Assembly (NCBI GenBank): GCA_902592375.1
Contig: CACJEG010000003.1
Span: 85,327-149,326, forward strand
Direction of reading: 5' to 3'
Length of the DNA stretch: 64,000 bases
DNA from: an uncultured Pelagibacteraceae bacterium
GTDB lineage: Bacteria > Pseudomonadota > Alphaproteobacteria > Pelagibacterales > Pelagibacteraceae
The notes beneath the pieces were generated by a model that did no database searches, was not told the origin of the DNA, and saw only the letters and a program-made list of their open reading frames with translations. The position numbers were made by a program, and so were the translations under genes. Below, piece by piece: positions 28,711-36,837 of the stretch. Position 1 is the first letter of the stretch; each line of letters starts with the position of its first letter.

Positions 28711-29673
28711 ATGAAAATATTAGTAATTCAAAACAGGATGGGTATAGGTGATACGGTAATTTTCCTACCCTTTATTAAAGCTATTTCAAATAAATTTGGA
28801 GTACCTGTTAGTTTGCTAGTGAAAGAAAATTCAAAAGCTAACGAATTTTTAAATCAAACAAATTATATTGAAGAAATAATTCACTTAGAAAGAGACAATA
28901 AAATAAATCAAAGACATGATGGTTTTAAAGGATTTTTCAAATTAGCAAGTGATCTTAAAAAATATAATTTTGATAAAGTTTTTATTTTTAATTCATCTTT
29001 GAGATATAACTTAATTTCTAAATTAGCAGGTGTTAAAGAAATATTTCAATATCCGTTATTTGAGAAACAAAATCAACACATCACTAAACCGGCTAAAGCT
29101 ATAATAAAAAAATATTTAGATATCGAAACTATTGATAATCCAGAAATTCAAATTGATAACAGTTTAGTTCAAAAAACAGCAGTAAACTTTAATATTAATA
29201 ATGATGAACTTAATGTTTTGTTGGGTATAGGTGGCTCAGGCCCAACAAAGAGAATACCATCAAAAACTTTTCTAGACGTAATGGAAAAATTAGAAGCTTT
29301 TAAAAAATGTAGGTTTTTTTTAGCCACAGGTAAAAATGAAGATGAGCAAAAAATCTTAATGGAAATATTAAATACAAAATTTAGAGAAAAGTGTGTTGCT
29401 TTAGATAACCTCAGTATAAGGGATACATTGCCTATTATTAAAAATTGTAATGTTGCAATCTGCAATGATACGAGTTTCTCACATTTATCATCAGCATTAG
29501 GAATTAAAACAATTACATTGATGGCAGATACACCATTAATTTATGGTTCTTATAATACAAATATGTATCCTATAATTCCTGATGGAGAAACAACTGTTTC
29601 TCACAATACTCATGGTAAAGATAAAATAAATCCAGATAAGATTTATGAAAAACTATTATCAATAATTAATTAA
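28711..29673 (+). CDS. Glycosyltransferase family 9 (heptosyltransferase-like)
   Basis: A 320-residue GT-B glycosyltransferase. The N-terminus KILVIQNRMGIGDTVIFLPF has the family's RxxGIGD pattern. The C-terminal half has GIGGSGPTKRIPSKTF and CNVAICNDTSFSHLSSALG, corresponding to the heptose/nucleotide-sugar site (the usual D.G..HLA region). The track ORF begins at 28642, inside the divergent aldolase gene. I chose the ATG at 28711 because the family N-terminus starts there. Its stop overlaps the convergent J-domain gene by 4 bp. LPS core assembly is likely; donor and acceptor are unknown. Confidence 0.82.
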   Translation: MKILVIQNRMGIGDTVIFLPFIKAISNKFGVPVSLLVKENSKANEFLNQTNYIEEIIHLERDNKINQRHDGFKGFFKLASDLKKYNFDKVFIFNSSLRYNLISKLAGVKEIFQYPLFEKQNQHITKPAKAIIKKYLDIETIDNPEIQIDNSLVQKTAVNFNINNDELNVLLGIGGSGPTKRIPSKTFLDVMEKLEAFKKCRFFLATGKNEDEQKILMEILNTKFREKCVALDNLSIRDTLPIIKNCNVAICNDTSFSHLSSALGIKTITLMADTPLIYGSYNTNMYPIIPDGETTVSHNTHGKDKINPDKIYEKLLSIIN

Positions 29674-30173
29674 GAAATATCCTTAAGAACTATTTCTTTA
29701 GCTTCATTAACAATAGCTGATAATCTTGAGGTTTCTGGAGAAATATCGGGGTGAATTTTTTTTTGAATTTTTTGGTAAGCTTTATTTAGAGCTTCTTTAG
29801 TTGGTTTTTTATTAATGTCTAAATTTAAAATCTTATATGCCTCAGATATTGATAATGATGACGAGTTATTATTTTGATATTGATTAAAAGAAAATCTTCC
29901 AGAATTTCTTAAGGTTTGAATAAGCCTATAAAGAGAAAGCAATTGAAACAATGATAAACCTTTAAGTTTAACTAGAGCAAGGCTTGCAAGAGTTAATGGC
30001 AATGTGAGTAGAAATTTTCCACCAATAGCAAATAAAACTGCTAATAAAGCCAATAATAAAATTGTAATCAGCCTAACTCCTTTTGACATTTTTTTTGGAG
30101 AAATATTTGACCACCATCTTAATAAAAAATATAAGATGACTAAAATTACAAGTAGATAAATAATAATATTCAT
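29670..30173 (-). CDS. Membrane-anchored J-domain protein
   Basis: A 167-residue protein. The N-terminus (MNIIIYLLVILVILYFLLRWW) is a membrane anchor, and a second hydrophobic stretch follows (LITILLLALLAVLFAIGGKFLL). The C-terminal 60 residues form a J domain: SEAYKILNLDINKKPTKEAL, the HPD signature in KKIHPDISPE, and a final helix. This resembles alphaproteobacterial DnaJ-like proteins related to mitochondrial Pam18/Tim14. I chose the start at 30173 because the longer track start (30203) overlaps the divergent peptidase gene. It would recruit an Hsp70 to the inner membrane; the partner and substrate are unknown. Confidence 0.8.
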   Translation of the reverse strand: MNIIIYLLVILVILYFLLRWWSNISPKKMSKGVRLITILLLALLAVLFAIGGKFLLTLPLTLASLALVKLKGLSLFQLLSLYRLIQTLRNSGRFSFNQYQNNNSSSLSISEAYKILNLDINKKPTKEALNKAYQKIQKKIHPDISPETSRLSAIVNEAKEIVLKDIS

Positions 30174-30188
30174 ATATTTCCTTATTAG

Positions 30189-32264
30189 ATGAAAGTACCA
30201 CAACTTAAAAAAAAACTAGAGATAAAAACTTGTCACAATATTGATTGGGAAGACAATTACAGCTGGATTCATCAAGATAATATTTTGGAAGTTCTCAGAG
30301 ATAAAAGCAAGTTAGATCCTGAAGTGAAAAAATATTTAGAAGATGAAAATGCTTACACAGATCATCATTTAAAAGATACAAAAGATATTCAAAAAAAATT
30401 ATTCGATGAAATTAAAGGAAGAATTAAATTAGATGATGAATCTTTGCCCTATAAAGATCACACCTATGAGTATTGGACAAAAACTACAACAACAGGAAAT
30501 TATTCCATAAAACTTAGAAAAAAAATTGGTTCAGAAAATATTGAGGAAATATGGAATGGAGATCAAGAAAAAGAAAAACTTAAAACTGAATATTTTGGGG
30601 TTGGAGATTTAGAAGTAAGTAATAATGATAAATATCTTGGGTACTCTTTAGATCTTAAGGGTTCTGAATATTATACAATTTATTTAAGAGATATAAAAAC
30701 AAACAAAATTATTTCAAAAGAAATTACGGAAACATCAGGGGGAATAACATTTAGTCTAGATGATAAATATATTTTTTATTCTAAACTTGATGAAAATCAT
30801 AGAGCAAGAACAATATACAGGCACAAAATAGGAGATTTTGAGGCCAAAGATGAATTAATATTTGAGGAGAAAAGCGAGGCTTTTACAGTAGGAATTGGAA
30901 AAAGCTCAGATGAAAAATATTTTTTTATAAATACTTCTGACCATAATACTTCAGAACAATATTACTTTAAATCAGATGAATTAAATCCATCTCCAAAACT
31001 GATTATTAAAAGAGAAAGAGGTGTTCTATATTCTGTTAATTCATGGGATGGTAAATTTTATAATCATACAAATAAAAATGCTGAAGACTTTAAAATTGAT
31101 ATTTGTGACAATTTAGAAAATCAAAATTGGAAAGCATATATTCCAGCAAAAGATGAAGTTTTAATTGGTGGATTAACATTCCTTAAAAATTGGATTATTC
31201 GTGGTGAAACATCAGATGCACTAGATAAATTATTTGTCAAAAATATTTCTACGAATAAAGAAGAAGAATTAGTTTTCTCTGATGAGTCTGTTTATGTTCC
31301 AGGAGTGAGCTTAACTCAAAAAGATAGAAATACTGATGAAGTTTATTTAGGATACTCATCGCCCAAAACTCCTTCTAGAGTATTTAAATATAATTTAAGA
31401 ACAAAATCTAAAGAACTTGTTAAAGAGCAAGAGATCCCATCTGGTCATAATAAAGATGATTATATTGTTGAGAGAGTTGAGTTTAAATCTCATGACGGAA
31501 GAATGGTTCCATTAACAATTACTAGACACAAAAAAACAAAAATTGATGGGTCTGCAAATGTTTTATTATATGGATATGGGTCTTATGGAAATTCTATGTC
31601 ACCAAGTTTCTCTTCCACAAGATTAAGTCTTATCAATAGGGATATAATTTGGGCGACAGCTCACATTAGAGGTGGTATGGAAAAAGGGATGAAATGGTGG
31701 AAAGAGGGAAAATTAACAAACAAAAAAAATACTTTTGAAGATTATATTTACGCAGCAAAATATTTAATTGAAAAGAATTATACTTCAAAAGGAAATATTA
31801 TTGGAATGGGTGGATCGGCTGGAGGATTATTGATGGGAGCTGTAGTCAATCAATCTCCTGAATTATTTTTAGGAATTATCATGGCTGTTCCTTTTGTGGA
31901 TTCTTTAACAACAAATCTTGATCATTCTTTACCTTTAACTGTGGGAGAATTTGACGAATTTGGAAATGCAAAAGAGAATAAAGAACACTTTGATTATATT
32001 TTTTCATATGCGCCCTACAACAATATTAAAAAAATGGATTATCCACATATTTTTATTACAACAAGTTTAAGTGATAATAGAGTTTTATTTGATGAACCTG
32101 CAAAGTTCACAGCAAAACTTAGAGACTATAAAACAGATAATAATTTACTTCTTTTAAAAACCGAAATGAATGCTGGTCATGGTGGAAAATCAGGAAGAGA
32201 TGGCGCAATAGAAGAAATTGCGATTGATTATGCATTTGCATTAAAAATTTCAAATAAAATTTAG
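30189..32264 (+). CDS. ptrB: Oligopeptidase B (prolyl oligopeptidase family, S9A)
   Basis: Cytosolic serine peptidase cutting short peptides after basic residues. The N-terminal part (to about residue 400) is the beta-propeller gate. The hydrolase domain has YGYGSYGNSMSPSFS and AHIRGGMEKGMKWW. The triad is the serine in GMGGSAGGLLMG near 540, the aspartate in SLSDNRVLFDEP near 621, and the histidine in NAGHGGKSGR near 660. At 691 residues it is full length. It diverges from the J-domain gene by 15 bp. It may recycle peptides taken up as amino-acid sources. Confidence 0.92.
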   Translation: MKVPQLKKKLEIKTCHNIDWEDNYSWIHQDNILEVLRDKSKLDPEVKKYLEDENAYTDHHLKDTKDIQKKLFDEIKGRIKLDDESLPYKDHTYEYWTKTTTTGNYSIKLRKKIGSENIEEIWNGDQEKEKLKTEYFGVGDLEVSNNDKYLGYSLDLKGSEYYTIYLRDIKTNKIISKEITETSGGITFSLDDKYIFYSKLDENHRARTIYRHKIGDFEAKDELIFEEKSEAFTVGIGKSSDEKYFFINTSDHNTSEQYYFKSDELNPSPKLIIKRERGVLYSVNSWDGKFYNHTNKNAEDFKIDICDNLENQNWKAYIPAKDEVLIGGLTFLKNWIIRGETSDALDKLFVKNISTNKEEELVFSDESVYVPGVSLTQKDRNTDEVYLGYSSPKTPSRVFKYNLRTKSKELVKEQEIPSGHNKDDYIVERVEFKSHDGRMVPLTITRHKKTKIDGSANVLLYGYGSYGNSMSPSFSSTRLSLINRDIIWATAHIRGGMEKGMKWWKEGKLTNKKNTFEDYIYAAKYLIEKNYTSKGNIIGMGGSAGGLLMGAVVNQSPELFLGIIMAVPFVDSLTTNLDHSLPLTVGEFDEFGNAKENKEHFDYIFSYAPYNNIKKMDYPHIFITTSLSDNRVLFDEPAKFTAKLRDYKTDNNLLLLKTEMNAGHGGKSGRDGAIEEIAIDYAFALKISNKI

Positions 32265-32276
32265 TACATATTCAAT

Positions 32277-32307
32277 CTTGAAAAAAAAAAATTAATTCCC
32301 ATATAAG
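32277..32307 (+). promoter_or_regulatory. Candidate RpoH (heat-shock) promoter for hsp20
   Basis: CTTG at 32277-32280 (extended to CTTGAAA) and, 17 bp later, CCCATATAAG at 32298-32307. This matches the alphaproteobacterial heat-shock pattern CTTG-N17/18-CYTATNTNNG with one mismatch. Spacing and sequence agree with the groES promoter candidate. Predicted transcription would leave a leader of about 50-58 nt before the hsp20 ATG. Confidence 0.65.
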
Positions 32308-32366
32308 TTAGGTAAGTCGCCTAATGGGGCTTGCATAAATAAACTTGCTTAAAAAAGGAGGATATT
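32308..32366 (+). promoter_or_regulatory. hsp20 5' leader with small hairpin and strong ribosome-binding site
   Basis: The leader contains a TTAGG/CCTAA stem (32308-32312 with 32320-32324). It also has a TTGCT stretch a few bases before the Shine-Dalgarno AAGGAGGA at 32355-32362. TTGCT near the SD recalls the U(U/C)GCU element of ROSE-type RNA thermometers that control alphaproteobacterial small heat-shock genes. However, the leader is shorter than typical ROSE elements and no full fold can be shown by eye. Confidence 0.3.
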
Positions 32367-32813
32367 ATGACAAGTAAGGATCTATCTATATTTAACTCAC
32401 TTAGACCTTTTTCAATTGGTTTTGATGATATGTTCGACCAATTCGAAAATATGTTAGGAAATGGAAATTTGACGATGCAGTCAAATTATCCACCATACAA
32501 CATCCGAAAGACAGGTAAAGACAACTATGCAATTGAAGTAGCATTGGCTGGCTTTAGCAAAAAAGACGTTGAGGTTGAGTTCGAGGACAATTTATTAACA
32601 GTTAGAACAAAACAAGTTAATAAGTCTGAGGACAGTGATGTAAATGGAGAAATTATTCATAAAGGGATTTCTCAAAGACAATTTGCAAGATCATTCACTA
32701 TAGCTGATGATGTAAAAGTTAATGGTGCTGAGCTTAAAGATGGTCTTTTAACAATATCTTGTGAAAGAATAATTCCAGAACATAAAAAAAAGAAGCTTAT
32801 TGAAATTAAATAA
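32367..32813 (+). CDS. Small heat-shock protein (Hsp20/IbpA family)
   Basis: ATP-independent holdase that binds unfolding proteins. The 148 residues have an N-terminal phenylalanine-rich segment (SIFNSLRPFSIGFDDMFDQF). The alpha-crystallin domain spans about 45-140: YNIRKTGKDNYAIEVALAGF, KKDVEVEFEDNLLTVRTK and KGISQRQFARSFTIADDVKV. A short tail follows. It has a heat-shock-type promoter and the strongest Shine-Dalgarno in the window, and is followed by its own terminator, so it is a monocistronic stress gene. It is one of at least three chaperone loci here, with groESL and the J-domain protein. Confidence 0.95.
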   Translation: MTSKDLSIFNSLRPFSIGFDDMFDQFENMLGNGNLTMQSNYPPYNIRKTGKDNYAIEVALAGFSKKDVEVEFEDNLLTVRTKQVNKSEDSDVNGEIIHKGISQRQFARSFTIADDVKVNGAELKDGLLTISCERIIPEHKKKKLIEIK

Positions 32814-32826
32814 GTCTTAAACCTTG

Positions 32827-32850
32827 CTTGTGGGGATTTCTCCCCACAAG
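32827..32850. terminator. Terminator hairpin between hsp20 and the convergent permease
   Basis: CTTGTGGGGA-TTTC-TCCCCACAAG is a perfect 10-bp stem with a 4-base loop, 14 bp after the hsp20 stop. It is followed on + by TTTAAATTAATTATTTC. It lies between convergent genes and may stop transcription from both sides, although the T tract is weak. Confidence 0.75.
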
Positions 32851-32860
32851 TTTAAATTAA

Positions 32861-34183
32861 TTATTTCTTTGCCATTATAGCATTTAAAACAAATGCTAAT
32901 AATCCAGCAGGTATAAGTCCAGTTGTTAACAGTAGTTTTAAACTTATTCCAAAATCTGGAATATTTTTCACAAAGTCTGGTAACAATGACATTCCAATTC
33001 CAAAAGACAAAGAAAGAGCTAAGATTAATAAATTTCTTTGATCCATTTCTGCCCTTGAAATCAATTTAATACCAGCAGCTACAATCATCCCAAACATAAT
33101 GATTGCTGCTCCACCAATCACCGACTCTGGCATTGCTGCGATTATTCCACCTAATTTTGGAAATAATCCCATTAGAACTAATACTATTCCTGCAATAGTT
33201 CCAACGTGCCTACTTACCACTCCTGTAAACGCAACTAGTCCAGCATTTTGTGAATAGGATGTATTTGGCATCGCATTAAATATTGCACCAAATGCAGTAC
33301 CAACACCATCTGCCATAATTCCACCTGATATTTCTTTATCCGTTGCTTCTCGTTTAGCACCACCCATTGTAGTAGCACTTATGTCTCCAATTGTTTCAAT
33401 CGTTGTAACAATTGACATAAACAACATTAGAATTATTGCACCAGGCACAAAATCAATTCCATATTGAAGTGGCATTGGAAATGCAAACCATGATGCAGAT
33501 GCAATTTTACCATAGTTAACCATTCCTAGTGCTGCTGCAACTATGAAGCCAGCTACTATTCCAATCAAAATTGAAGCTGCAGAAGCCATTCCTTTACCTC
33601 TAAGATTGAAAAAGATAGCAACTATGAACACTGAAGCGGCAACCGTTAAATGATTTGCATTTGCAAAGATTTCAGGTTTATTATTCATTAACCATCCACC
33701 TCCACCTGCATACATAAAACCGACTTTAAGCAAACTAAATCCAATCATTAGCACAACTATACCTGTGACTAATGGTGGGAATAGATGTCTTATTGGTTTT
33801 AAAACTTTTCCAATGAAAATTTGAAAAATTCCTCCAATGAACGCTGCTGTAAATACTGCACCTAATCCTGCTGCTTTAAATGGTAGCATGATTGGTATAA
33901 ATGCAAAACTGGTTCCTTGAACAATAGGAAGTCTTGCACCAATTTCTTTGTATCCAACTGTTTGGATAATTGTTGCAACTCCCGCAACAAACAAAGCCAT
34001 TTGTATCAAAAATATTTTTTGTTCAGGCGTTTGACCAAAAACTCCAGCCACAATTATAGGAACAGTTATATTACCAGCAAACATTGCTAGTACGTGCTGA
34101 ATTCCTAAAGGTATGGATTTATTTAATGGAAGTTTTTTATCCGGACTGTTTGTAGAGCCCACTTTTGTTTTTCTTGAAGCCAT
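32861..34183 (-). CDS. NCS2 nucleobase permease, xanthine/urate type
   Basis: A 440-residue inner-membrane transporter with about 12-14 helices. The TM1 region NKSIPLGIQHVLAMFAGNITVP and the VQGTSFAFIPIM segment define the NCS2 (nucleobase-ascorbate) family. The family motif near residue 311 reads QNAGLVAFTGVVSRHVG. The QNxG....TG form is typical of xanthine/uric acid transporters, whereas uracil permeases have ENIG....TR. The gene borders the purine degradation cluster, which supports xanthine or urate uptake. It is transcribed leftward with its own upstream region at 34184-34320. Exact substrate is inferred, not proven. Confidence 0.85.
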   Translation of the reverse strand: MASRKTKVGSTNSPDKKLPLNKSIPLGIQHVLAMFAGNITVPIIVAGVFGQTPEQKIFLIQMALFVAGVATIIQTVGYKEIGARLPIVQGTSFAFIPIMLPFKAAGLGAVFTAAFIGGIFQIFIGKVLKPIRHLFPPLVTGIVVLMIGFSLLKVGFMYAGGGGWLMNNKPEIFANANHLTVAASVFIVAIFFNLRGKGMASAASILIGIVAGFIVAAALGMVNYGKIASASWFAFPMPLQYGIDFVPGAIILMLFMSIVTTIETIGDISATTMGGAKREATDKEISGGIMADGVGTAFGAIFNAMPNTSYSQNAGLVAFTGVVSRHVGTIAGIVLVLMGLFPKLGGIIAAMPESVIGGAAIIMFGMIVAAGIKLISRAEMDQRNLLILALSLSFGIGMSLLPDFVKNIPDFGISLKLLLTTGLIPAGLLAFVLNAIMAKK

Positions 34184-34250
34184 ATAACCTCCGTCGTTAA
34201 CTAAATAGACGTTACATTATTGGCTATGAATTAATATAAAAAAACTGATT

Positions 34251-34274
34251 ACTTTAGAACAACTCCACTTTAGA
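34251..34274. repeat. Paired direct repeats ACTTTAGA upstream of the NCS2 permease
   Basis: ACTTTAGA occurs at 34251-34258 and again at 34267-34274, 16 bp apart, in the 137-bp gap upstream of the leftward permease gene. On the transcribed (minus) strand they read TCTAAAGT twice, just upstream of a TATATT-like box. They could be a regulator binding site. The GGAGG ribosome-binding site is visible next to the start. I see nothing else definite in the gap 34184-34320. Confidence 0.3.
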
Positions 34275-34320
34275 TAGTAAAAAAAACCTATAATGAGCAG
34301 ATTTATTTAAATTAATAAAT

Positions 34321-34626
34321 TTAAAAGCAACCGTTTGAAACAAAACCCACAACTATATTTTCTGAATTTATTTCAAACCTACGTTCACATGGAACAAGGT
34401 ATTTTTTACTATTATAAACTAGCTCAAAATTCCCTTTAGCATTTTTAAAGTCTTCGTCTGGTTTTCCAAGCTCCATCTGAAGTTCACTAGCTGATTTTCC
34501 AAGGAATTTACTTAATTTTTCATTTTCTTTTTCAACAATTGCATCTGTTTTATCTTTAACAGTTTGACACCCTGAAAAAAAAATTAATACAATTACAAGA
34601 CTTATTGCTGATTTTAATTTTGACAT
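34321..34626 (-). CDS. Small lipoprotein, possibly BamE-like fold
   Basis: A 101-residue lipoprotein with a signal helix (AISLVIVLIFFSGC) and a lipobox cysteine at about 20. After a charged linker comes LGKSASELQMELGKPDEDF. This resembles the start of SmpA/OmlA (BamE)-type domains, in which a helix with a GxP turn is followed by beta strands. The remaining ELVYNSKKYLVPCERRFEINSE would provide the strands, and two cysteines could form a disulfide. It sits between the permease and a divergent deaminase gene within the purine region, but nothing in the sequence ties it to purines. Confidence 0.6.
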   Translation of the reverse strand: MSKLKSAISLVIVLIFFSGCQTVKDKTDAIVEKENEKLSKFLGKSASELQMELGKPDEDFKNAKGNFELVYNSKKYLVPCERRFEINSENIVVGFVSNGCF

Positions 34627-34662
34627 AAGTTCAAATTAACATTTTTTGTTTCATAAATTATT

Positions 34663-34707
34663 AACTTTTAAGTTGTATAAATAATTTATTTCTTATTACT
34701 TTTAAGT
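34663..34707. repeat. Two palindromes ACTTTTAAGT in the divergent gap before the deaminase-ABC operon
   Basis: AACTTTTAAGTT at 34663-34674 and ACTTTTAAGT at 34698-34707 are near-identical palindromes whose centres are about 34 bp (roughly three helical turns) apart. They lie in the 126-bp gap between the leftward lipoprotein and the rightward deaminase-transporter operon. A related arrangement occurs between hiuH and uraD (46066-46085). They may be operators for a purine-responsive regulator; AT-rich background makes this uncertain. Confidence 0.4.
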
Positions 34708-34752
34708 TTAATTATAGTACCAATTGTGTTCTTTATTTGATGGTTCAAGCAT

Positions 34753-35343
34753 ATGAATGAAAAAACCCTAGAAAAGATACTAAATATATTTTTAAAAGAA
34801 GTTTTACCCTTAACTGAAAAAGGTGTTGCTAAAGGTAGTAAAATATTTGGTGCCGCAATAATTAAAAAAGAAGATTTATCTCTTGTAGTTGCAGAAACAA
34901 ACAATGAAATAGAAAATCCATTATGGCATGGAGAAATGCATACTCTTAAAAAATTTTATGAATTAGATCCAAATACAAGACCAAAAGAAAAAGACTGCAT
35001 GTTCTTAAGTTCACATGAGCCTTGTAGTATGTGTTTGAGTGCAATCACATTTTCTGGATTTGATAATTTTTATTATTTGTTTCCGTATATTGCCACAAAT
35101 AATGAATTTAATATTCCACACGATTTAAATATACTCAAAGAAGTATTTAAAATTAATGATGGAGAATATAATAAAGAAAATTCCTATTGGAAAAGTCGAA
35201 ATATAAACTTACTTATTGAAAATTTACCTACTTCAAAAAAAGAAAATATTTTAAAACAATTAGACGAAATTAAAAAAAAATATCAAATTTTATCAAATCA
35301 ATATCAGGAAAATAAGGATGGAAATTCTATACCATTAAATTAA
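34753..35343 (+). CDS. Cytidine/deoxycytidylate deaminase-fold enzyme, specificity unknown
   Basis: A 196-residue zinc deaminase. The zinc ligands and catalytic glutamate are in WHGEMHTLKKF (H-x-E, near 57-59) and SHEPCSMCLSAITFSG (PCxxC, near 95-99). The C-terminal extension of about 60 residues is longer than in guanine deaminase or TadA. It is the first gene of an operon with the BMP-type nucleoside ABC transporter (3-bp gap to the ATPase gene). This suggests deamination of an imported base or nucleoside such as guanine, adenine or cytosine derivatives. A second, GuaD-like deaminase is encoded at 41477-41947, so the two probably have different substrates. Confidence 0.75.
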   Translation: MNEKTLEKILNIFLKEVLPLTEKGVAKGSKIFGAAIIKKEDLSLVVAETNNEIENPLWHGEMHTLKKFYELDPNTRPKEKDCMFLSSHEPCSMCLSAITFSGFDNFYYLFPYIATNNEFNIPHDLNILKEVFKINDGEYNKENSYWKSRNINLLIENLPTSKKENILKQLDEIKKKYQILSNQYQENKDGNSIPLN

Positions 35344-35346
35344 GAA

Positions 35347-36837
35347 ATGAATACAAACCTTAAAATTTCAAATGTAACTAAAATATATCCTGGGTGTGTT
35401 GCAAACGATAATGTTTCGCTAGAGTTTAATAGTGGTAAAATTTATGCTCTTCTTGGAGAAAATGGTGCTGGAAAATCTACACTAGTTAAAATTCTATCAG
35501 GCGTCATAATTCCTGATGAAGGTGAAATTTATTTAAATAAAAATAATCTAAAGCTTAATTCTCCATTAGATGCAAAAAAAAATGATATTGGAATGGTATT
35601 CCAACATTTTAATCTTTTTGAAACTTTGTCCGTATTTGAAAACTTAATAATAGACTCAGATGAACAAAGGGAAAGTTTAAGAGAAAAAATTGATTCAATT
35701 ATGAAAAAATATAATTTTTCAATTGATCTTGATATTCCTGTTCTAAATCTGTCAGCAGGTCAAAAACAGAAAGTGGAAATAATTAGATGTCTGATAAGAA
35801 ATCCAAAAGTTTTAATTATGGATGAGCCAACATCAGTATTAACAGAGCAAGAAACAAGTGAATTATTCTTATCTTTGAAAAAATTTTCAGAAGAAGGAAT
35901 TTTAATTATTTATATAACCCATAAATTAAAGGAAGTTATGCAGCTTTGTGATGAAGTTGCTGTAATGAGAAGAGGAAAATTAGTTTCTGTAAGTGAAATA
36001 AAGAATGAAAATATTGAGTCACTTGCCAACAAAATGGTGGGTCAGAACCTTAAAACAATTAAGAAAAAAAAAGCAAAAACTTCATCAGATCAATTGATTA
36101 AGATAACTAATCTTAATTTTACAAGTGAAGATCCTTTTGAAACAAACTTAATGGATATTAATTTTTCTGTTAATCGAGGTGAATGTTTAGGAATTGCTGG
36201 TATATCAGGAAACGGTCAAAGTGAATTATTTCAAGTATTAAGTGGTGAAATTATATCAGACAAGAATTGCATAGAATTTAATAATAATTACATAGGAGAT
36301 TTAGATCCTCAAGAGAGAAGAGAATATTTGATGGCCTTTTCTCCAGAAGATAGACTTGAGCAGGCTGCAATTCCACAAATGAAAATTTTTGAAAATGTGG
36401 CTCTAAACAATTTTAAATCATCAAATTTTTTTAATAATGGATTAATTAACGAAAACAAAATTAAGGAACATTCAAAAAAAATAATTTCGGACTTTAATGT
36501 TAATACAGATAACATAGAGTTAAAAAGTCAATTTTTGTCAGGAGGAAATCTACAGAAATTAATTATTGGAAGAGAGTTAATAACATCTCCAGATTTATTA
36601 ATTTGCTTTAATCCAACTTGGGGTTTAGATGTTGGAGCCATAAATTATATTCACGAAACATTGATTAAAATCAATGAACAAAATAAATCAATTATATTAA
36701 TATCTACAGACACTGATGAGTTATTAAAATTAAGTGACAAAATTTCAGTAATTCATAAAGGAAAATTGTCAAAAATTATGAATGCTGAAGAAGTAACCTC
36801 TGAAAAACTTGGGATACTAATGGGAGGAGTAAATTGA
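35347..36837 (+). CDS. ABC transporter ATPase, duplicated type (BMP-family nucleoside importer)
   Basis: A 496-residue protein with two fused nucleotide-binding domains, as in YufO/RbsA-like ATPases. Domain 1 has GENGAGKST near 37-45, LSAGQKQK and LIMDEPTS. Domain 2 has GISGNGQSE and LSGGNLQK with degenerate Walker B (LICFNPTWGLD), the usual asymmetry for this family. It energises the two permeases encoded directly downstream. With the BMP binding protein at 38906 the operon is a complete importer. Homologous systems in other bacteria import purine nucleosides. Substrate here is inferred from family and from the adjacent purine genes. Confidence 0.9.
   Translation: MNTNLKISNVTKIYPGCVANDNVSLEFNSGKIYALLGENGAGKSTLVKILSGVIIPDEGEIYLNKNNLKLNSPLDAKKNDIGMVFQHFNLFETLSVFENLIIDSDEQRESLREKIDSIMKKYNFSIDLDIPVLNLSAGQKQKVEIIRCLIRNPKVLIMDEPTSVLTEQETSELFLSLKKFSEEGILIIYITHKLKEVMQLCDEVAVMRRGKLVSVSEIKNENIESLANKMVGQNLKTIKKKKAKTSSDQLIKITNLNFTSEDPFETNLMDINFSVNRGECLGIAGISGNGQSELFQVLSGEIISDKNCIEFNNNYIGDLDPQERREYLMAFSPEDRLEQAAIPQMKIFENVALNNFKSSNFFNNGLINENKIKEHSKKIISDFNVNTDNIELKSQFLSGGNLQKLIIGRELITSPDLLICFNPTWGLDVGAINYIHETLIKINEQNKSIILISTDTDELLKLSDKISVIHKGKLSKIMNAEEVTSEKLGILMGGVN

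Noticed and set aside
30174-30203. Longer start for the J-domain protein
   Set aside because: Overlaps the divergent peptidase start; the internal ATG at 30173 leads straight into the membrane anchor.
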